NCBI GenBank assembly: GCA_017644045.1
Contig: JAEPMI010000014.1
Coordinates: 1 to 64,000 of the forward strand
Length of the DNA stretch: 64,000 nucleotides
DNA from: Deltaproteobacteria bacterium
GTDB taxonomy: Bacteria; Myxococcota_A; Polyangia; Polyangiales; Houyiibacteriaceae
Direction: 5' to 3'
In this document: piece by piece, positions 9,133 to 16,620 of the stretch
Position numbering within the stretch: the stretch's first letter is position 1
Layout: every line of letters begins with the position of its first letter
Program-made: the position numbers and the translations under genes
The notes under the pieces: generated by a model
What the model saw: the letters and a program-made list of their open reading frames with translations, nothing else
What the model was told of the DNA's origin: nothing
Databases searched by the model: none

Positions 9133-10068
9133 TCAGGCGGCGACGATGTCGTCCGGCTGCGCCGAGCCCTTCGCCATGCCGGGTAGGGTGCGGCTCCAGA
9201 TGTTCATGTCCTCGATGCCGCCACCGATACGGCAGGACTGGGGCATGGTCCCCCGGAGCTGGAAGCCGAGGCGCTGGAACGCGAGGTTCACGCCCGGGAT
9301 GCGCGCGCGCGCGAGCGTGAACGCGGTCGGGTACTGGCGCTCGGCCAGGTCGTCCATGAGGTCCATGAGGATCGCCTGCATGTAGCCGTTGCCCCGGTGC
9401 TCGGGGAGCGTGGCGCAGTCGGTGAGCTCGGCGGTCGCCGCTTCCGGCACCAGATCCGCGCTCGCGCACGCGACGATCTCGCCGGCGACCTTCACGAAGC
9501 GGAAGGGGTTGCCGTCGGCGATCGCCTCGGCGACGTACGCCGGGTCGCCGCTCGGGGTCGGGTACTGCTGGAAGGTGTCGGCGAGCAGGTCCGCGATGGC
9601 CGGTGCATCGGTGGTCTCGGCGAGGATGGTCTCGACCGGAGGCCGCGGCTTGGTCGTCCCGGCCTTGGCTTCGAGGATGGCCTTCACCTTCGCCACGGCC
9701 TCCGGCTCCGCGAGCTCGCCGCGCTCGTCGTTCAGGTAGTAGCCGAGCGCCACGCAGTCCTCTTCGCCTTCGTAGAAGCCGGGCATCACGCCCTCGGCCT
9801 CGAAGCCGCTGGCCTCGAGCCCCGGCGCCAGCCGCTCGGGGACGAAGGTGACGATCCGACCCCGCTGTCGATCCTTCGCCTCGCGGACCAGCTCGCGACC
9901 GAGCGCTTCGGCTTCGGCCAGGTCGCTCAGCTCGAGCGGGTGGTCGCAGCGGATGCGGTCGGAGAAGTGGTCGTCGGAGATGGCGACTTCGGTGCCGCTC
10001 GCGAGCGAGAGCTCTTCGAGGGTCTTGCGGGGGCTGGCGTCGTCGGTGGCGAGGGGCGAGTTGGACAT
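9133..10068 (-). CDS. AblB-like N-acetyltransferase (beta-lysine acetyltransferase family)
   Basis: The protein is 311 aa from the ATG at 10068; an in-frame TTG five codons upstream is an alternative start. The GNAT fold occupies about 150-300, with the acetyl-CoA loop region LPEHRGNGYMQAIL. Two stretches match the beta-lysine N6-acetyltransferase AblB: EGVMPGFYEGEEDCVALGYY in the N-terminal half and GGGIEDMNIWSRTL at the end. AblB makes the compatible solute N6-acetyl-beta-lysine, using beta-lysine from lysine 2,3-aminomutase AblA. No ablA is adjacent, so the substrate could be another diamine or amino acid. The neighbour reading the other way is a deacetylase for acetylated amines, which supports a role in amine acetylation. 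Confidence 0.75.
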   Translation of the reverse strand: MSNSPLATDDASPRKTLEELSLASGTEVAISDDHFSDRIRCDHPLELSDLAEAEALGRELVREAKDRQRGRIVTFVPERLAPGLEASGFEAEGVMPGFYEGEEDCVALGYYLNDERGELAEPEAVAKVKAILEAKAGTTKPRPPVETILAETTDAPAIADLLADTFQQYPTPSGDPAYVAEAIADGNPFRFVKVAGEIVACASADLVPEAATAELTDCATLPEHRGNGYMQAILMDLMDDLAERQYPTAFTLARARIPGVNLAFQRLGFQLRGTMPQSCRIGGGIEDMNIWSRTLPGMAKGSAQPDDIVAA

Positions 10069-10203
10069 GGAAAAGCGCTGCAATTACGGCAAATTCAGAG
10101 AAAGCTTGCTGCAACAAATACCGCCGAATCCGAAAAGCGCAAGTGGGCCTCCCCGCCCTTGCGGTCATCCGCGAGCCTCTGTAGAGCGATCGCTCACCGC
10201 CCC

Positions 10204-11232
10204 ATGAGCCCTCGAATCGACCCGACGCCCGCCTTCTTCCACCCCGATCAGCTCGCCTTCAAACCGACCTACGAGTGGGCCTTCGGGGAACGCATCGACC
10301 ACCCGGAGACCACGGCGCGGGCCGAGTCCATCCTCGCGGCGCTGCGCGATCTGCCAGGGATCGATCTGCGCGAGCCGGGTGAGATGCCGCTCCAGGCGAT
10401 CGCGGCGCTGCACGACCCCGAGCTGCTCACGCTCTACCAGCGGGCGGCCGCCCTCGAGCCGGAGGAGACGCTCTACCCGCACGTCTTCCCGAAGATCCAG
10501 CGCGGCAAGGGCGACCCGAACAACCTCCACATGGCTGGCGCGTGGTGCTTCGATGCCGGCACTCCGCTGACCCGGAACACCTGGACCGCCGCGGCCTGGA
10601 GCGCGGCATGTGCTCGGTCCGCGGCTCAGGCCGTGCTCGAGGGGGAGAGCCCGATGGCCTACGCGCTCTCGCGGCCGCCGGGCCACCACGCGCAGGCCGA
10701 TCTCTTCGGCGGCTACTGCTACTTCAACAACGCCGCGATCGCGGCCGAGGTACTGCGGCCCCACGGGAAGGTCGCGATCCTCGACATCGACTTCCACCAC
10801 GGCAACGGCACGCAGTCGCTCTTCTACGACGCCGACGACGTCTTCGTGCTCAGCGTGCACGGGGACCCGACCGAGTTCTTCCCGTTCCACTGCGGCTATG
10901 CCGACGAGCGCGGTGAAGGGAAGGGGGAGGGCTTCAACCTGAACCTCACGCTCCCGGCCGGCACTCGCGGCGGCGAGTACCTGCACCTCTTGAAGCAGGT
11001 CGTGCTCGAGGCGCTCCATGGCTTTGGTCCGGCCTTCCTGGTCCTCTCCGCCGGCTTCGACGGCTACGAGAAGGATCCGGTCGGCGCGTTCCAGCTGACG
11101 ACGGACGACTTCGAGTCGATCGGCGGGGTGCTCGCCGAGCTCGACCTGCCGACGGTGGTGGTCCAGGAGGGCGGCTACTACACCCCCGACCTCGGCGCGA
11201 ACGCGGGCGCGTTGCTCACCGGGCTCCGTTGA
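10204..11232 (+). CDS. Histone deacetylase-family acetylpolyamine amidohydrolase
   Basis: The protein (342 aa) belongs to the zinc-dependent arginase/deacetylase superfamily, in the class that removes acetyl groups from acetylated polyamines. Family motifs are visible in order: SRPPGHHA (active-site His pair), DIDFHHGNGTQ (zinc Asp/His), LSAGFDGYEKDP (zinc Asp) and QEGGYY (catalytic Tyr). The insert LYPHVFPKIQRGKGDPNN before the active site is of the kind seen in acetylpolyamine amidohydrolases that narrows the channel. The length is normal for the family. The start ATG at 10204 is the first in frame. It is divergent from an AblB-like acetyltransferase and probably co-transcribed with the DUF2288 gene downstream. 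The exact substrate cannot be told from the sequence. Confidence 0.88.
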   Translation: MSPRIDPTPAFFHPDQLAFKPTYEWAFGERIDHPETTARAESILAALRDLPGIDLREPGEMPLQAIAALHDPELLTLYQRAAALEPEETLYPHVFPKIQRGKGDPNNLHMAGAWCFDAGTPLTRNTWTAAAWSAACARSAAQAVLEGESPMAYALSRPPGHHAQADLFGGYCYFNNAAIAAEVLRPHGKVAILDIDFHHGNGTQSLFYDADDVFVLSVHGDPTEFFPFHCGYADERGEGKGEGFNLNLTLPAGTRGGEYLHLLKQVVLEALHGFGPAFLVLSAGFDGYEKDPVGAFQLTTDDFESIGGVLAELDLPTVVVQEGGYYTPDLGANAGALLTGLR

Positions 11233-11262
11233 CGCGGGCTCGCGGTGGAGTAGGACGGACTC

Positions 11263-11553
11263 ATCGACGACGTACGAAAGAAGCTGGAAGAAGAGATCCT
11301 CCCGACCACGTGGGCGGCGCTCGAGCCGCATGCTCGCCGGCAGGGCCTCTTCCTCGTCCGTGAAGGGCTCGAGCTCTCCGAGGTCGCGGCGGCGGTGGCG
11401 ACGGACGACCAGGCGAAGGTGAAGGGCTGGATCGACGACGAGTCGATTCGCCGACCCACCGTCGACGAGGTGACCGCATGGGCCGAGGACCCCGTGGCGT
11501 TCTACGCGGTGATCGTCCAGCCCTTCGTACTCTGTCGGCCGATCACCGACTGA
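11263..11553 (+). CDS. DUF2288 protein with apparent non-canonical (ATC) start
   Basis: This frame encodes about 96 aa that look like a DUF2288 protein: an N-terminal DDVRKKLEEEILPTTWAAL, then LVREGLELSEVAAAVATDD, WIDDESIRRPT and the ending YAVIVQPFVLCRPI. No ATG, GTG or TTG precedes the conserved part. The frame opens after a TAG at 11251-11253, and a GTG at 11245 is cut off by that TAG two codons later. A good ribosome site (AGGACGG) lies just before an ATC at 11263, as expected for an AUC start. A sequence error in the TAG is the alternative. The gene follows the deacetylase by about 30 bases and meets the next gene tail to tail, with stop codons four bases apart. The family has no known function. 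Confidence 0.7.
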   Translation: MDDVRKKLEEEILPTTWAALEPHARRQGLFLVREGLELSEVAAAVATDDQAKVKGWIDDESIRRPTVDEVTAWAEDPVAFYAVIVQPFVLCRPITD

Positions 11554-11557
11554 ACGA

Positions 11558-11980
11558 TCAGCCGAGCGTTTCGGAACGCAGTCGGGCGGCGCGGTTCACG
11601 ACCTCGACCGCGGCGACGTAGACGCTGCGGCCGACGCGCTCCTTGAAGCGGCGCTCGAGATCCCGAAGCCCCTCACCATCGGTGCCGAGGTCGCGCGCGA
11701 GCTGCTGGTCGCGAGCGCCGGTGAGCACGCCCTCGAGCAGCTTCCGCAGATCCGCGACGAGGCCCACCTCGCGGGTGTAGAGGTCGAGAGCGCGCGCGCG
11801 GAAGGAAGGGATCGTGCCGGTGCTCCGTTCCACACGCTGCGACTCGTCGTCCAGGCGCGGCTCCGTCGCGTCCCTTCGCTCGCGGGCAGGGACGGCCAGG
11901 ACCTCGGCTCGGACGGTCTTGCGACGGTGCCGACGAAGAAGCTTGCGTTCGTGCTCCGGCAAGTAGTCGTCATCCGCCAT
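11558..11980 (-). CDS. Hypothetical charged protein
   Basis: The protein is 140 aa from the ATG at 11980, which has the ribosome site AAAGGTGG upstream. It is rich in Arg, Glu and Asp, with a basic N-terminal stretch (HERKLLRRHRRKTVR) and a largely helical, Leu/Arg-rich second half (about 70-140). No signal peptide, membrane segment or known motif is visible. It is transcribed away from the ChaC-like gene across an unusually AT-rich spacer. Function unknown. Confidence 0.6.
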   Translation of the reverse strand: MADDDYLPEHERKLLRRHRRKTVRAEVLAVPARERRDATEPRLDDESQRVERSTGTIPSFRARALDLYTREVGLVADLRKLLEGVLTGARDQQLARDLGTDGEGLRDLERRFKERVGRSVYVAAVEVVNRAARLRSETLG

Positions 11981-12050
11981 CTCGACCCACCTTTCCCCGA
12001 GGGCGAATCTATTCGGGGGAGAGCTTTCGTTCCAGGCGCGGTGAATCGAA

Positions 12051-12059
12051 TTATCCACA
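12051..12059 (+). promoter_or_regulatory. Single consensus DnaA-box sequence
   Basis: TTATCCACA, identical to the E. coli consensus DnaA box, lies in the AT-rich divergent spacer between the hypothetical gene and the ChaC-like gene. It stands alone: no cluster of further boxes and no dnaA or dnaN genes were seen, so it is not an origin. It may be a regulatory DnaA site or a chance match. Confidence 0.3.
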
Positions 12060-12177
12060 ATGAAAGCGAACGATTATGGCTCTCGTTAATTCCACTCGAG
12101 TGAGCCACTCCCGAAAAGGGACGGACGATGCCCCCGAACGGGTGGCAGGAGTCTTCGAAGTCCCCGCTGACCGTGTC

Positions 12178-12708
12178 ATGGTGCGCGCCGTGAGCGCGCT
12201 CTGGGTCTTCGGTTACGGCTCGCTGGTCTGGCGACCGGCCTTCGATCACCAGCGCTGCGAGCCGGCGAAGATCCAGGGATGGACCCGCCGCTTCTGGCAG
12301 GGCAGCACCGACCACCGCGGTGTGCCGGGCAAACCCGGGCGCGTGGTCACGCTCGTGCCGCAGGCGGACGCCGAGTGTTGGGGCATGGTCTACGAGGTCG
12401 CGCCCTCGGACCGCCGCGCGGTCCTGGCCAACCTCGACCACCGGGAGAAGGGTGGGTACGCCCGCCACGAGGTCGCCGCCGAGCTGAAGACCGGCGAACG
12501 GGTCGACGCGCTCGTCTACCTCGCGACCCCCGACAACGAGAGCTACCTCGGCGAGGCCCCCCTCGACGCGATCGCCGCACAGGTCCGCGAGTCGGTCGGC
12601 CCGAGCGGCCCGAACATCGAGTACGTCGTCGAGCTCGCCCGCGCCCTCTCCGCGATGGGCGCGAGCGACCCGCACGTCGAAGCGCTCGCCCGCCTCGTCC
12701 AGGCCTGA
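12178..12708 (+). CDS. ChaC-type gamma-glutamylcyclotransferase
   Basis: The protein (176 aa) is a glutathione-specific gamma-glutamylcyclotransferase by family, releasing 5-oxoproline and Cys-Gly from glutathione in the cytosol. The N-terminal WVFGYGSLVWRP is the family's substrate-binding signature. LDHREKGGYARHEV holds the expected catalytic Glu in the position seen in ChaC proteins. GSTDHRGVPGKPGRVVTL is also typical. The ATG at 12178 is chosen because the signature normally lies within 15 residues of the start; GTG at 12181 or 12190 is possible and none has a strong ribosome site. It converges on a lipoprotein gene. A gamma-glutamyltransferase, which also acts on glutathione, lies elsewhere in the window at 36891-38645. 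Confidence 0.88.
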   Translation: MVRAVSALWVFGYGSLVWRPAFDHQRCEPAKIQGWTRRFWQGSTDHRGVPGKPGRVVTLVPQADAECWGMVYEVAPSDRRAVLANLDHREKGGYARHEVAAELKTGERVDALVYLATPDNESYLGEAPLDAIAAQVRESVGPSGPNIEYVVELARALSAMGASDPHVEALARLVQA

Positions 12709-12720
12709 CCCGTCAGCGGC

Positions 12721-13731
12721 CTAGCGGCTGCATTCACTCCAGCCCCGTTCGGAGGTGCAGCCAGTGAAGCCGAGTGAGAGGCAGTCGACCGATGTGGTGC
12801 GGCCGAGCTCACACACCACCACGTTCGATCCGTCACAAGAGACACCACCGAGGTAGAAGGGGTCGCACTCGCTTCCGAAGCCACAAAAGCCTTGCCCGCC
12901 CATCGTCTGGCAGCTCAGCTCGGGGTGGAAGTCTGCGCAGCTCCTGGTGAAGAGACCGCCGTTGGCGCACATCTGGTGCCGGTCTGCATCGACGCAGGTC
13001 CCTGTCTCGACGTAGTACCCGTACTCGCCACCTTCCTCGCAGCTCCCTTCAGGGCCGACGCAGTAAGCGCGATCTCCCAAGGCCCCCTCTTCGACCCGGC
13101 ATTCCAGTCCCAGCTCGGTGCAGAGCGCCCCCTGCAAAACCATCTCGCCGATGCACCTGGTCGGTCGGCCGTCGGCGCAGCTTTCTGCGAACGTATCGCG
13201 GTCACATGGGGTGGTGTCTGGCGGAACGCAGCCCCTCTCCACGTCGCAGGAAAAGCCACGGCGCTCGCAGTCAATCCGAACGTGTTCCGACTCCTCGCAG
13301 AGCTCCCAGACCCCATCGGTGCAGGAACGGGCGCAGGAACCCGTTGACTCCTCCACCAAGATCCCGGTGCACGCGACGACGTCCGCGCACCCGTCGGTGG
13401 CGTTGGCCAGACAGCGGAGCTCAGCGTCGGTGAGGCGATAGGGACTCGGCCAATTATGAGGTCTCATATCGCCGAAGTAGACGTCCACGAGTTTGAGTAC
13501 GGTCGCTTCGTCATTCAGGCAGGATCCAAAGACCACCGATGCCGCGAGGAGCTCTTCGGGGGTCAGCGCTTCCGATGGGACGAAGCCGTCTCGCTGAGGG
13601 CCACCATCGGTGGCTCCCACGTCCATCACGCCCATGTCGCGGATCGACGAGTCGGAGTCTCTCCCCTCGCCCCCGCAGGCGATGACACAGGCCACCAGGC
13701 CGAATCTCGTGAAACGCCCAAGTCCCGTCAT
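12721..13731 (-). CDS. Cys-rich lipoprotein
   Basis: The protein is 336 aa from the ATG at 13731. The signal is MTGLGRFTRFGLVACVIAC, with lipobox VIAC then GGEG, and an acidic Asp-rich spacer (SDSSIRDMGVMDVGATDGG) follows. The mature part carries many Cys spaced at 8-20 residues in loosely repeated units (for example GSCARSCTDGVWELC, then SCADGRPTRCIGEMVLQGALC). This suggests a disulphide-stabilised repeat protein exposed outside the cytoplasm. No enzymatic motif is visible. It resembles the many poorly characterised Cys-rich lipoproteins of Sandaracinus-type myxobacteria. Function unknown. Confidence 0.75.
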   Translation of the reverse strand: MTGLGRFTRFGLVACVIACGGEGRDSDSSIRDMGVMDVGATDGGPQRDGFVPSEALTPEELLAASVVFGSCLNDEATVLKLVDVYFGDMRPHNWPSPYRLTDAELRCLANATDGCADVVACTGILVEESTGSCARSCTDGVWELCEESEHVRIDCERRGFSCDVERGCVPPDTTPCDRDTFAESCADGRPTRCIGEMVLQGALCTELGLECRVEEGALGDRAYCVGPEGSCEEGGEYGYYVETGTCVDADRHQMCANGGLFTRSCADFHPELSCQTMGGQGFCGFGSECDPFYLGGVSCDGSNVVVCELGRTTSVDCLSLGFTGCTSERGWSECSR

Positions 13732-13955
13732 GGCGCTAGCGTACCGCTTGGGTCGGTGATCGCACTCCTGACGGTCCGCCACTGGTCCGCCGGCGGGCCG
13801 CCGCTCGCGCGGAACGTGGCGGCTCCATTGGCCATTCGGCGGTCCTGGGTTCTCTCGACCCCACCGATCGGCGGATCGACCGGCCACCAGGCCCCGTAAA
13901 AGCGCAATGATTTCATGCGATGAACCTTGGCACGGTTCTGGCTGTATGGGTGGGT

Positions 13956-16034
13956 ATGGACCGCACCTACATCGCCGCACTCCTCGCCCTGGCCGCTTGC
14001 GCTCCCACCTCGGGCAACCCCGCGCTGGACGACGCCTTCGACGAGACCGGGTTCCAGGGGCCCTTCGAGTCGACCCCGACCACCGACGGCAAGACCGACG
14101 CGGACGGTGTCGCGGGCCCGAGCGTGGGCAACGGCGTGGCCACCGAGGTGTGGGCCGTGACGCGCGACTGGTCGGACGTCGACGCGGAGGCCGGCATGGC
14201 CTGGGAGGCGAACAGCGGCCTCGACTGGGAAGCGAAGTTCGATGCCTGGGTCGCGAGCTTCGAGCGCATCGACCGCGCCACCGGCTACGGCCAGACCTTC
14301 CGGGTCACCACGCCGTGGGAAGGCCGCACCTTCGAGGCGCCGACCCTGGAGTGCGCCGAGGTCGCGCTCTTCCTCCGCGCCGCCTTCGCGAGCTGGTACG
14401 GGCTGCCCTTCTACATCCAGGGTTGGGACGCCCACACGAGCCAGCGGATGTACGCCGGTCACTTCGGCTTCGTGAACTCGGCGGGCGCCAAGGTCGGCCG
14501 CTTCCCGAGCTTCCGCACGAGCTACCGCGACTACACCGGTGAGTGGTCCGAGGGCCAGGCCTGGCCGAGCGACTCCCGCCTCCGCGGCTTCCGCCTCGGC
14601 GACGACGACGGCGTGCCCTCCCTCGGCGAGGGTGCCGGCGCCGGCGCGTACTTCGACGAGATCTTCCTCAACAAGCGCGTCGGCTACTTCGCCCGCCTGC
14701 TCCTCCTCTACTTCGGCAGCGCCAACCTCGCCGACGAAGCCAACATGTTCCACATCCAGCCCGAGGACATGCTCGCCGGCGACGTGCTCCTGAAGCGCTG
14801 GCAGAAGCGCGGCATCGGTCACGTGATGCCGGTCATGCAGGTCGACGAGCCCGTCCCCGGCCGGCTGCAGGCCGCGATCGCCAGCGGCTCGATGCCCCGC
14901 CGCCAGCCCCTCTGGGAGGAGCCCTCCCGCGCTCGCAGCAGCTTCACCGCGGCCGCCACCGGCGGCATCGGCACCGACTCCGACGGCAACGCCTACGCCG
15001 AGCTCGGCGGCGGCATCCGCCGCTGGCGCACCGCGGTCCGCGTGAGCGGCCGGTGGCGCAACGTCGTCCGCGACGCCGACCTCGCGAGCTACATCGATCC
15101 GGGCGACACCGCGCAGATCGAGAGCCGCCCCGACGAGTTCCGCGACATCCTCGCCGACGTCTCCCCCGAGGAGCAGGTCGAGGTCGCCCTCGAGCAGGTC
15201 GAGGCCGCGCGCATCCACCTCCGCGACTACCCGGCGAGCTGCGCCGCGCGCACCCGTCGCGAGGACGCCTTCGCGCGCCTCTACGAGCTCACCGCCGACC
15301 TCTACGGCTGGAGCCGCGAGCGCACCGACAGCGAGCATCGCACCCTCGAGGACCATGTCTTCGGCGAGCTCGAGTACGACTCGGCGCGCACCTGCTGCTG
15401 GAACCGCTCGACCGCGACCATGCACACCATCGTGATGGACTACGCCCGCGCCGAGCAGGCCCAGGCCGCCGCCGATGGCGTCTGCCAGGCGCCGACCGTG
15501 TTCCGCGCCGAGGCCGGCACCGGCTACCAGCGCTGGGCCGACCACGCCGCCGACATGGGCCTCGCCGCCGAGTGGCAGCCCTGGAGCGAGGACGAGAGCT
15601 GCGCCCAGCGCGACGTGGCCGAGGACGCGATGGCCGAGCGCACCGCCGGCGACTTCTGCGCCGGTGGCGGCGTGACCGACCCGGAACCGGAGCCGGAGCC
15701 CGAGCCGGAGCCGGAGCCCGCCGACGCCTGTGACGCGCTCGGTCAGGACGACAGCTCGAGCCAGGCCATCCGCTACGAGGGCCCGATCAACGGCGAGATC
15801 TGCTCGGGCGGCGACGAGGACTGGTACCTCATCCCGGCCGGCGGCGAGGTCGTCGTCAGCTTCCAGCACGCGACCGGCGACCTCGACCTCGAGGCCTTCG
15901 ACACCGAGGGCCGCCGCCTGGGCGTCAGCAACGGCACCTCCGACGAAGAGCGCTATGGCCACGACGGTCCCTTCCTCGTGCGGGTCTACGGCTACTCCGG
16001 CGCCGCGGCGACCTACGTGCTCATGGTCGAGTGA
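13956..16034 (+). CDS. Lipoprotein with Pro-Glu linker and PPC-type C-terminal domain
   Basis: The protein is 692 aa. The ATG at 13956 is preferred over an earlier in-frame ATG because it gives a compact signal (MDRTYIAALLALAAC, then APTS). The large N-terminal domain (about 40-560) contains LECAEVALFLRAAF near residue 130 and His residues in YAGHFGFV and RGIGHVMPVMQ. This Cys-then-His order would suit a papain/transglutaminase-like fold, but no family can be named. A linker of repeated Pro-Glu follows (about 575-590). The last 100 residues look like a bacterial pre-peptidase C-terminal (PPC) domain, with EDWYLIPAGGEVVVSF and GPFLVRVYGYSG. A good hairpin terminator follows the gene. Probably secreted or surface-anchored; enzymatic role unproven. 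Confidence 0.75.
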   Translation: MDRTYIAALLALAACAPTSGNPALDDAFDETGFQGPFESTPTTDGKTDADGVAGPSVGNGVATEVWAVTRDWSDVDAEAGMAWEANSGLDWEAKFDAWVASFERIDRATGYGQTFRVTTPWEGRTFEAPTLECAEVALFLRAAFASWYGLPFYIQGWDAHTSQRMYAGHFGFVNSAGAKVGRFPSFRTSYRDYTGEWSEGQAWPSDSRLRGFRLGDDDGVPSLGEGAGAGAYFDEIFLNKRVGYFARLLLLYFGSANLADEANMFHIQPEDMLAGDVLLKRWQKRGIGHVMPVMQVDEPVPGRLQAAIASGSMPRRQPLWEEPSRARSSFTAAATGGIGTDSDGNAYAELGGGIRRWRTAVRVSGRWRNVVRDADLASYIDPGDTAQIESRPDEFRDILADVSPEEQVEVALEQVEAARIHLRDYPASCAARTRREDAFARLYELTADLYGWSRERTDSEHRTLEDHVFGELEYDSARTCCWNRSTATMHTIVMDYARAEQAQAAADGVCQAPTVFRAEAGTGYQRWADHAADMGLAAEWQPWSEDESCAQRDVAEDAMAERTAGDFCAGGGVTDPEPEPEPEPEPEPADACDALGQDDSSSQAIRYEGPINGEICSGGDEDWYLIPAGGEVVVSFQHATGDLDLEAFDTEGRRLGVSNGTSDEERYGHDGPFLVRVYGYSGAAATYVLMVE

Positions 16035-16055
16035 CCTGAACGCCCATGCACGAAA

Positions 16056-16087
16056 CGGCCCCCAGAAGCACCGCCTTCTGGGGGCCG
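16056..16087 (+). terminator. Strong hairpin terminator
   Basis: A perfect 13-base stem (CGGCCCCCAGAAG and its complement) with a six-base loop begins 22 bases after the stop codon of the PPC-domain lipoprotein. The sequence after it becomes T-rich (TTGTTGTTATTTG from 16107). This T-rich stretch probably also contains the promoter of the next gene. Confidence 0.75.
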
Positions 16088-16125
16088 CACTCGTAATTGG
16101 CCGCGATTGTTGTTATTTGCGCCGC

Positions 16126-16548
16126 ATGTCGATGTGGCTGAACGTGGCCCGGGTCAGCTCCCGGGCCCTGCAGAAGATGGCGCGCGAGGACGCGCTGGTG
16201 GAGGCGCTCTTCTTCGGAGAGGGCGCGGAGGCGGAGCGAGCCCGTCAGGAGCTCGGGATGGAGGCCGACCACACCGCCGGCATGGACTACCTGCTCGCTC
16301 GAGAGCAGATGGAGACCATGAGCCGTGCCATGGGCGAGCGGGTCAATGGCGATCCAGTCATCGCCGACCTGGGCGTGAGCGGGGAGCTCGAGTACGAGGC
16401 TGGCTACGGCCCGGCGTTCTTCCTGGACCCCGAAGCGGTCCGGAACGCGCTCACCGAATCGACCACGCTGGAGCTCGACTCGGAGGTCGCCTCGCTCTTC
16501 GCCGAAGCTGCGCAGGACGGCCAGTTCGTCGTCGCCGTCGTCTCCTGA
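16126..16548 (+). CDS. DUF1877 (YfbM-like) protein
   Basis: The protein is 140 aa, starting MSMWLNVARVSSRALQKM. The family typically begins with a near-identical Met-x-Met-aromatic pattern followed by a short strand and helix. LFFGEGAEAERARQELGMEADH, the central DYLLA segment and the ending ADDGQF-like AQDGQFVVAVVS fit DUF1877/YfbM proteins in order and length. There is no signal peptide, so it is cytoplasmic. The start follows an AT-richer stretch just after a terminator, so it has its own promoter. Function unknown. Confidence 0.7.
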   Translation: MSMWLNVARVSSRALQKMAREDALVEALFFGEGAEAERARQELGMEADHTAGMDYLLAREQMETMSRAMGERVNGDPVIADLGVSGELEYEAGYGPAFFLDPEAVRNALTESTTLELDSEVASLFAEAAQDGQFVVAVVS

Positions 16549-16620
16549 GGACCTCACACGGGCGGGCGCGTCGCGATTTTTTCCGTCACAACGTGGAGAG
16601 GCCGGCTCTACCCGGTAGCC

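Noticed and set aside
5622-9320. A 1232-residue plus-strand open frame
   Set aside because: Low-complexity protein with no motifs that shadows the minus-strand zinc-phospholipase-like gene and has no ribosome site of its own.
12720-12745. A GCGG-rich hairpin between ChaC and the lipoprotein
   Set aside because: Only a 4-base stem with a large loop; too weak for a terminator call.
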